Shown here: piece after piece, positions 6,309 through 9,924 of the stretch | Layout of the letters: every line of letters starts with the position of its first letter | Position numbering within the stretch: the stretch's first letter is position 1 | Assembly: GCA_003136335.1 (NCBI GenBank) | Contig: PLEA01000477.1 | Location: 1 to 9,924 of the forward strand | From: Acidobacteriaceae bacterium | GTDB lineage: Bacteria > Acidobacteriota > Terriglobia > Terriglobales > SbA1 | Direction: 5' to 3' | DNA: 9,924 nucleotides | Notes under the pieces: model-generated | What the model was told of the DNA's origin: nothing | Seen by the model: the letters and a program-made list of their open reading frames with translations, nothing else | The model's database searches: none | Program-made: the position numbers and the translations under genes

Positions 6309-6563
6309 AGGGAACACACAATACGTTGTCCTGCAACAATTCTGAGGAACTAGCTCGATAAGGATGGTCTAAGTAGTTGTATCAGCAATGTTCGTAGTTC
6401 GGCCAACTCGGCGGACTCTGGTTATCCGCTTCTTGCCCTCGTTAGACGCGTTTTACTGAAATGCGTCATTGCTACATGTTGACGCATAGCACGTCCATTG
6501 CCAAGAATTATCGTACCTCGCCCTGTTATGGTGCCGGGTCCACTGCGAGGGCCAACTTTTCGA
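6309..6563. other. Intergenic region without a recognisable gene
   Basis: No supportable coding region was found. It contains a small hairpin GCGGA/TCCGC (6411-6429) and the inverted repeat at 6461-6487, both downstream of the DUF3037 stop. Confidence 0.4.
6461..6487. repeat. Inverted repeat with 8-bp arms
   Basis: ATGCGTCA (6461-6468) and TGACGCAT (6480-6487) are perfect inverted copies with an 11-bp spacer. A related GACGCG lies at 6445-6450. It sits about 75 bp beyond the DUF3037 stop. The arm spacing, about two helical turns centre to centre, would suit a dimeric DNA-binding protein; no U-tract supports a terminator. Confidence 0.35.
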
Positions 6564-6998
6564 TCAAAGCGTTGCTTCGCATGTCGATGCTTGCGTCCCG
6601 GACAAACTGGACGAAAGTTTCAACGTTTTCTGCAAAAGTCCCCGAGCGAAGGCTTCTTTGGCCTCAGGACTTGAGGCGAGCGGACAGTCCCGTCTTTGGG
6701 AGACCTGAATGACGTTAGAAAATGAATCTTCGAGTTGGTGGATCATGTCAGAATGCTGGCTCGGAGAAAGTAATCGATCTCGTATATCTGACAACAGAGC
6801 GTCCAGCATCTCCAAGTCCGCGAACGGATCGAGGACCCGGACACTTGTGTGCCAGTCCGCCGCATAAATTATCGTGCAAACTCCGTTTTCTAGGTCGCCG
6901 GATGTGATGAAGATTGCAGCAATCGAAACGCTCTTGTCGCTGAGAACGTTCGGTACATAATGTAAGAGACAATACTCAACATTGCCGGATGCGGTCAT
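6564..6998 (-). CDS. DUF3037 family protein, likely partner of the HipA-like kinase
   Basis: A 144-aa protein. The ATG at 6998 is chosen over an open frame reaching 7127 because a perfect AAGGAGG lies 6 nt upstream and family similarity starts directly after it (VEYCLLHYVPNVLSDKSV, residues 7-24, compare the family's 'Y.LLRYVPD..R.EFVNIGV'). Further landmarks are DWHTSVRVLDPFADLEMLDA (48-67) and LEDSFSNVIQVSQRRDC (89-105) followed by SPEAKEAFARGLL, the family's 'EDSFSNAIQ.S..R.C..SP' block. Known: DUF3037 proteins have no assigned function but often occur beside HipA_2 kinases. Here the kinase gene is divergent across about 400 bp, whereas the two are usually described in the same orientation. 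Odd: the usually conserved F-V-N-I-G core reads V-S-I-A-A, and the last 20 residues are low-complexity. The product might be a diverged but functional variant or an early-decay gene. Confidence 0.75.
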   Translation of the reverse strand: MTASGNVEYCLLHYVPNVLSDKSVSIAAIFITSGDLENGVCTIIYAADWHTSVRVLDPFADLEMLDALLSDIRDRLLSPSQHSDMIHQLEDSFSNVIQVSQRRDCPLASSPEAKEAFARGLLQKTLKLSSSLSGTQASTCEATL

Positions 6999-7004
6999 GC
7001 CACT

Positions 7005-7011
7005 CCTCCTT
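7005..7011 (-). promoter_or_regulatory. Shine-Dalgarno fixing the DUF3037 start
   Basis: AAGGAGG is spaced 6 nt from the ATG at 6998. A -10-like GATAAT at 7025-7020 lies just upstream, giving a leader of about 15 nt. This supports the short form over the 43-codon N-terminal extension. Confidence 0.75.
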
Positions 7012-7019
7012 CCAGAGTT

Positions 7020-7057
7020 ATTATCACGAAGGCGATTGCGAAATACAGTCTTTCGTG
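7020..7057 (-). promoter_or_regulatory. Candidate DUF3037 promoter with degenerate operator (site B)
   Basis: The -10-like hexamer is GATAAT (7025-7020); no good -35 is present. In its place, 7037-7057 carries TGCGAAATAC followed by AGTCTTTCGTG. This matches the palindrome at 7310-7330 at 17 of 21 positions and keeps the symmetric core CGAAA/TTTCG. An operator lying over the -35 position would suit repression, or activation from a poor -35. Regulation is inferred. Confidence 0.45.
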
Positions 7058-7135
7058 TAGCCCATTCTTTTTTCCTTCGGGAATTCCTCTTTTGGGAAAC
7101 TCGGACGTAAGACATATTTTGCCGCATTTGATCTA

Positions 7136-7179
7136 CCCTGGATCATTTCGGTACAGTCTCTAGTTCATTTCGGGACAGT
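7136..7179 (-). repeat. Two tandem 22-bp repeats resembling an insertion-sequence end
   Basis: Units at 7136-7157 and 7158-7179 match at 18 of 22 positions and abut exactly. Read on the minus strand each begins ACTGTnCCGAAATGAnC. Tandem subterminal copies beginning TGTnCC... are typical of IS21-type ends, and the motif recalls those elements. No transposase gene and no second end are seen in the window, so this would be a solitary IS end or relic between the two divergent genes. Alternatively it is a binding-site array for a regulator. Confidence 0.4.
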
Positions 7180-7308
7180 CTAGGTTGTTCACAAGTTTTT
7201 CCACAGCCTCAATGTGACATCTCTCACAGACTTCAATTCAAGATGAGCTTAGTGTGTGATTCACTGCCCAGCACCTCCGAGCACAAAGGGTCCGAAGTTC
7301 TCCCGACA
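7180..7308. other. Rest of the divergent intergenic region
   Basis: No gene was found. Two 9-mers, TTGTTCACA (7185-7193) and TTTTCCACA (7197-7205), each differ from the DnaA-box consensus at one position, but there are no further boxes, AT-rich unwinding region or replication gene. A reverse-strand open frame covering this area is antisense to the kinase gene's 5' end and shows no protein family features. Confidence 0.3.
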
Positions 7309-7331
7309 CTGCGAAATACGGTATTTCGCAG
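7309..7331. promoter_or_regulatory. Perfect 23-bp palindrome, candidate operator of the HipA-like kinase gene (site A)
   Basis: Arms CTGCGAAATAC and GTATTTCGCAG are perfect 11-bp inverted copies around a single G. It ends 15 bp before a -10-like GATAAC (7347-7352) and so occupies the -35 position. A degenerate copy sits at the same relative place before the divergent DUF3037 gene (7037-7057), and a half-site TTGCGAAA recurs at 7357-7364. No U-tract follows, so a terminator is unlikely. Confidence 0.6.
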
Positions 7332-7399
7332 CCAGGGAAACTAGCTGATAACGCGCTTGCGAAAGCAGCGAGAACCGTTTCTTGGAGCGGGGTGTTGGC

Positions 7400-8242
7400 G
7401 TGAACATAGTCGCAGTGCAACATATCAGAAGAATGCGCGGAGGAGCGCAAGGACACCTTATGCGCTGCTCCGATAATCATTTCTACATTGTGAAGTTTTG
7501 TAACAATCCGCAGCATCGGCGTGTACTGGCGAATGAGATGCTGGCAACGCGCTTGGCAGAGCAGACAGGGTTACCAGTGCCTGCGACGGCAGTCGTGGAA
7601 GTGGACGAGTGGTTAGTAAAACACACGCCAGAGTTACAAATCCAATTGGCGCATACTGTTGTCCAATGCCAGCCGGGGTTGCACTTCGGCTCGCGGTATG
7701 TCGTGAACCCGCTAGAGGGACAGGTGTTTGATTACTTGCCGATGGCAATGTTGGACAGAGTACGCAATTTGGAAGCATTTGCCGGGATGCTGGTGGTAGA
7801 CAAGTGGACTGGTAACGTCGATGGGAGGCAAGCAGCTTTTTGGAGAAAGTTGCGAGAGCGGAAGTACACTGCGACCTTTATCGATCAGGGATACTGTTTT
7901 AACGCGGGTGAGTGGACCTTTCCCGATCATCCTTTGCGCGGAGTGTATGCGAGAAACGAAGTGTATGTCGGTGTAAGGGGTTGGGAATCGTTCGAGCCGT
8001 GGCTTTCGCGGATTGAAAACATGGAAGAGCAGGTTGTGTGGCGGCTAGCGGCGGAAATTCCTCCAGAGTGGAACGGCGGAGAGTGGAATTCGCTGGAGAA
8101 CCTAGTTAGACATCTGATCTCCAGGCGAGGGGCGGTGCGGGACTTAATTAGAGCTTTTCGAGATTCCGTACGAAATCCTTTCCCAGAATGGCATCACCAA
8201 AGGTCGCATACGAATCGTTTCACTAGGTTAGAGAGCGCCTGA
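7400..8242 (+). CDS. HipA-like kinase (HipA_2 type)
   Basis: A 280-aa protein, the usual length for stand-alone HipA_2 kinases, with no fused HTH. The start is taken as the GTG at 7400 (MNIVAVQHIRRMRGGAQGHL), preceded by GCGGGGTG; an upstream TTG at 7382 adds six residues but has no ribosome binding site. Kinase landmarks: glycine-rich segment RMRGGAQGH (11-19), nucleotide-contacting Lys32 in YIVKF, Glu46 in ANEMLATRLA, catalytic loop DKWTGNVDGRQ (134-144, Asp134 and Asn139), and Asp162 in FIDQG, equivalent to the DFG Asp. The C-terminal part (about 195-255) is helical. All key residues are present, so it is probably active. Known: HipA kinases phosphorylate translation or other targets (E. 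coli HipA phosphorylates GltX) and are usually neutralised by HipB. No hipB-like HTH gene lies nearby; the divergent DUF3037 gene is the only candidate partner. The target is unknown. Confidence 0.85.
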   Translation: MNIVAVQHIRRMRGGAQGHLMRCSDNHFYIVKFCNNPQHRRVLANEMLATRLAEQTGLPVPATAVVEVDEWLVKHTPELQIQLAHTVVQCQPGLHFGSRYVVNPLEGQVFDYLPMAMLDRVRNLEAFAGMLVVDKWTGNVDGRQAAFWRKLRERKYTATFIDQGYCFNAGEWTFPDHPLRGVYARNEVYVGVRGWESFEPWLSRIENMEEQVVWRLAAEIPPEWNGGEWNSLENLVRHLISRRGAVRDLIRAFRDSVRNPFPEWHHQRSHTNRFTRLESA

Positions 8243-8289
8243 GCTTGCTGAACGCAAACGGAAGATTCGGGAATTCACAATACCTTGAG

Positions 8290-8320
8290 AAGCGTCTCTC
8301 CCTTCGCTTGATTTATTTTA
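8290..8320 (+). terminator. Weak candidate terminator after the kinase gene
   Basis: AAGCG (8290-8294) and CGCTT (8305-8309) form a 5-bp stem with a 10-base loop, followed by a T-rich run (8311-8319). The stem is short, so this is tentative. Confidence 0.25.
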
Positions 8321-8541
8321 GCGCAAACAGAACGGCCTACGTCGTTCCCCGAGAAGGATCGTCCACTTCGAGCAAGCCGGCGAGAAGAGGGCTGAGTACG
8401 GAGATGTGCTCATCAAGCGATTGGCCAAAGACTTCTCGGGCTCGTTTGGGCAAGGCTTTGGAGCACGCAATCTTGCCCAAATGAGGAGCTTTTATCCGGC
8501 GTGGCCTCAGGGCAAGATTTTGCAGACACCGTCTGCAAAAT
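8320..8541 (+). pseudogene. Fragment of a DUF1016 (YhcG-like) nuclease N-domain, plus-strand copy
   Basis: In frame from 8352 the plus strand gives RRIVHFEQAGEKRAEYGDVL, then IKRLAKDFSGSFGQGFGARN and LAQMRSFYPAWPQGKILQTP-SAK. These match the DUF1016 N-terminal domain ('GRRIVEHEQ...R..YG..L...L..DL...FGRGFS.RNL..MR.FY..WP...ILQT.SAK'). An upstream piece, ANRTAYVV (about 8323-8346), fits the preceding helix but in another frame, so a frameshift lies near 8350. There is no start codon in place, and similarity stops at about 8541, inside the palindrome 8511-8545. Known: DUF1016/YhcG proteins pair this N-terminal domain with a C-terminal PDDEXK nuclease domain; that domain is absent here. The sequence is a relic. 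Confidence 0.75.
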
Positions 8542-8545
8542 TGCC
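8511..8545. repeat. Palindrome at the junction of the two inverted DUF1016 fragments
   Basis: Perfect 11-bp arms ATTTTGCAGAC (8517-8527) and GTCTGCAAAAT (8531-8541) flank ACC. Outside them GGCA (8511-8514) pairs with TGCC (8542-8545) across a 2-base bulge. Read either way the sequence encodes the family motif ILQT-SAK, so both fragments run into and through it. Confidence 0.8.
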
Positions 8546-8856
8546 TTCCATAGGTAGAAAGCTTTCATCTGCGCCAGATTCCGGCGTGAAAAACCCCTCC
8601 CGAAGCGCTTCGTCAATTCAATCGAGAGACGCGCAATCAGAGCTTCCCCGTAGCCGGCGCGAAAAGAGCCGCGCTGTTCATGTTCGACGATTTGCCGTCC
8701 GACCAGCCAATAAGTAACAGTGATCGTCTGGTTCACGACCCTGCCTGCCGTGGCACGCCCGGTCTCGACGAGACCGACGACATTGTCGAGAAGCCGCTTG
8801 TAAGAATGCGGCTCCGGATTCCTGGCCACCCTGGCGGGCGTTCGCTTTTCGGGCAT
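8517..8856 (-). pseudogene. Fragment of a DUF1016 (YhcG-like) nuclease N-domain, minus-strand copy
   Basis: ATG at 8856 begins MPEKRTPARVARNPEPHSYK, then RLLDNVVGLVETGRATAGRV, VNQTITVTYWLVGRQIVEHE and QRGSFRAGYGEALIARLSIE, then RFGRGFSRRNLAQMKAFYLW and ILQTVSAKS. This is the full DUF1016 N-terminal domain from its natural start, about 113 residues. After the palindrome the frame runs on antisense to the plus-strand copy until a stop at 8413, so the rest of the gene, including the PDDEXK nuclease domain, is lost. The ribosome binding site is weak (GAGAGAGAA). Compared with the plus-strand copy, the shared block is only about half identical by eye, so these are two different paralogues, not a recent inverted duplication. 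The stump could still be translated as a truncated domain fused to about 35 nonsense residues. Confidence 0.8.
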
Positions 8857-8976
8857 GCGGTTATTCTCTCTCAACTGGTCAAGTCCGTTGAAATCTGTCT
8901 CCCTGCAGAATTTACGGCTATGCGAGTCGGAACAATGACGCGCATTCATTGCCGCCCGAAGTGCGTTGAGCCTTAG

Positions 8977-9216
8977 CAGACGCACTTGGTCGTGATAGAG
9001 ATTAAGAAACTTCGGGCGAGCACCTCTTCGATCATCGATCAGATCACACGGTATCTCGGATGGGTCAAACAACATGTCGCAACCCCTCGACAATCCGTTC
9101 GCGGCATTCTGATCACGGGTCGGCCTGATGAGAGATTGCGGTACTCGCTTCGCGCTCTTCCCAATATTCGCCTCATAACACTGAACATCTCGCTGACCCC
9201 GGATGAAGCCGACTGA
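8977..9216 (+). pseudogene. C-terminal fragment of a NucS/DUF91-like PDDEXK endonuclease
   Basis: The frame opens after a TAG at 8974-8976 and reads HLVVIEIKKLRASTSSIIDQ, ITRYLGWVKQHVATPRQSVR, GILITGRPDERLRYSL, then RALPNIRLITLNISLTPDEAD and stop. This matches the C-terminal nuclease domain of NucS-like/DUF91 proteins ('..LVVIE.KKG.AS...VGQ..RYMGWVK......VRG.I......KL.YAL...P.....'). The E-x-K of the active site (IEIK) and the Q of the following helix are present. The upstream Asp strand and the entire N-terminal domain are missing, and the DNA between 8857 and 8976 shows no match in any frame. Only 79 codons remain, so it is very likely inactive. The original protein presumably cut DNA at mismatches, ends or flaps. 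Confidence 0.65.
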
Positions 9217-9281
9217 CGATTGTGGGAGAGCGTGGCCACGGCTCGCGCCGACTTCCTGACCGTGAGCCGCTCGGCGCTGTT

Positions 9282-9924
9282 CTATATGACTGTTGTCGGC
9301 CCGGAACGAGCATTCAGTTCATCCCAAGTCTTCACAACGAGGCAATCTTTCTCCGTGTTCTTGATCTGTTCAACTTTCCAGCCTTCTCTATTGGTAATGA
9401 AACTCCCGCATCCGCTTGGGTGAGAGTTAGCCAATACCCAGTATGGGCCCGCGGTTCCTGCGCTTGGATCGCGGAAGGAATGCTGATCCATCCATGCCGG
9501 CACGCAAAGAAGTTTGAGACTGCTGCACTCCCTGAGACGTTCCATCATGGCAACGTCCGCGTGGGCGTCATTGCATATCAAAGCCCCAACGTAGACGCCC
9601 TTAGAGCAAGAGGGGTTGCAGCAGTTTGTTGGCTCATCGGGGCAAGGCTTATAGTGTTGATGACCGCCGAAGCTCTTTTTGTGACACAGCAAGCGCCACG
9701 GAACTGGGGCGCTCAGGTCGCTGTCGACAAGATACGCAGAATTCAGGTGCTGAGAATTGACGCGGTCATCGGCTGCTTCCAGCAGGCTCGTGACGAACAC
9801 AATCACATACATGCGAGAGAACTCGGCGAGTCGGACTAAGGTGCCCTTCGCCGTAACTCTGGGCTGTTTGGGTTCGCGGTCGTTGAAGTCCGCCCCGAAA
9901 TTAAACGCCTCCGGCAGTACGATC
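9282..9924 (-). CDS. Carbon-nitrogen hydrolase (nitrilase-fold) protein, C-terminal part only
   Basis: The minus strand is open from the right edge to a TAG at 9284-9282, giving 213 visible residues. Counting from the first whole codon at the edge, the nitrilase triad can be read: Glu5 in IVLPEAFNFG, Lys82/83 in CHKKSFGG, and Cys117 in VGALICNDA, with Lys-Cys spacing of about 34 as in the family. After the Cys come LKLLCVPAWM (137-145) and YWVLANSHPSGCGSFITNRE (161-180), the sheet strands closing the fold. The N-terminal strand before Glu5 lies beyond the edge. The tail after residue 181 shows no extra domain. Known: CN hydrolases cleave nitriles, amides or N-acyl groups through the Cys thiol; some occur as domains of larger proteins, including a class of defence-associated reverse transcriptases. 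Substrate and full architecture cannot be decided here. An internal ATG at 9812 would exclude the Glu and is not the start. Confidence 0.75.
   Translation of the reverse strand, partial: IVLPEAFNFGADFNDREPKQPRVTAKGTLVRLAEFSRMYVIVFVTSLLEAADDRVNSQHLNSAYLVDSDLSAPVPWRLLCHKKSFGGHQHYKPCPDEPTNCCNPSCSKGVYVGALICNDAHADVAMMERLRECSSLKLLCVPAWMDQHSFRDPSAGTAGPYWVLANSHPSGCGSFITNREGWKVEQIKNTEKDCLVVKTWDELNARSGPTTVI

Noticed and set aside
6444..6450. GTTAGAC as a possible integron attC core site
   Set aside because: No matching inverse core (RYYYAAC) at a suitable distance and no integrase or cassette structure.
6999..7127. A 43-codon N-terminal extension of the DUF3037 frame (Arg/Lys-rich, starting at 7127)
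   Set aside because: The perfect AAGGAGG and -10-like element lie inside it, and family similarity starts only after the ATG at 6998.
7185..7205. Two DnaA-box-like 9-mers, each one mismatch from consensus
   Set aside because: There are only two sites, no unwinding region, no replication initiator gene and no further boxes; chance or IS-flank sequence is more likely.
7309..7331. The palindrome read as an intrinsic terminator
   Set aside because: There is no U-tract on either side, no gene ends into it, and a related copy lies before the divergent gene.
9222..9839. A 205-codon plus-strand open frame
   Set aside because: It is antisense to the CN hydrolase, whose minus-strand frame shows a catalytic triad; the plus-strand product resembles no family.
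1..9924. CRISPR arrays, tRNA or rRNA genes
   Set aside because: No regularly spaced repeats, cloverleaf-like segments or rRNA-like stretches were seen by eye; a tRNA scan was not possible.

Overview
The window looks like a piece of an Acidobacteriota chromosome (subdivision-1/Koribacter-like). The main evidence is a complete ADOP-type permease (the orphan, duplicated MacB/FtsX permease expanded in that phylum) coupled to its PadR regulator. The HipA-like kinase, its DUF3037 partner and the IS91-type transposase also resemble acidobacterial proteins. These assignments come from motif recognition by eye; no database search was run.

Layout. Positions 1-889 hold a divergent pair: a VOC/glyoxalase-fold protein (minus, cut by the left edge) and a MarR regulator (plus). 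Their short intergenic region carries two near-identical TTAGC...GCTAA operators and a good sigma70-type promoter. Positions 962-2280 are a decayed IS91-family element: a transposase lacking its N-terminal zinc finger, then a non-coding tail with a long imperfect hairpin. Positions 2420-5432 (minus) are a padR-ADOP operon with a 1-bp gap between genes and a palindrome at the promoter. Positions 5433-6563 contain no intact large gene, but hold hairpins, a frameshifted gene tail and one small membrane-protein-like ORF.

Positions 6564-8242 are the most distinctive part: a DUF3037 protein (minus) and a HipA_2-type kinase (plus) face away from each other across about 400 bp. That interval has a perfect 23-bp palindrome on the kinase side, a degenerate copy of it on the DUF3037 side, and between them two tandem 22-bp repeats that look like an insertion-sequence end. 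The pair could be a self-contained kinase/partner module under shared control, later disturbed by an IS.

Positions 8320-9216 are a gene graveyard: two different DUF1016 (YhcG-like) nuclease N-domain fragments lie in opposite orientation, joined tail to tail at a palindrome both would encode, followed by the C-terminal part of a NucS-like PDDEXK nuclease. Positions 9282-9924 hold the C-terminal 213 residues of a carbon-nitrogen hydrolase (nitrilase fold) with a recognisable Glu-Lys-Cys triad, running off the right edge. The nuclease remnants, HipA kinase and IS debris give the right half a defence-island or accessory character.
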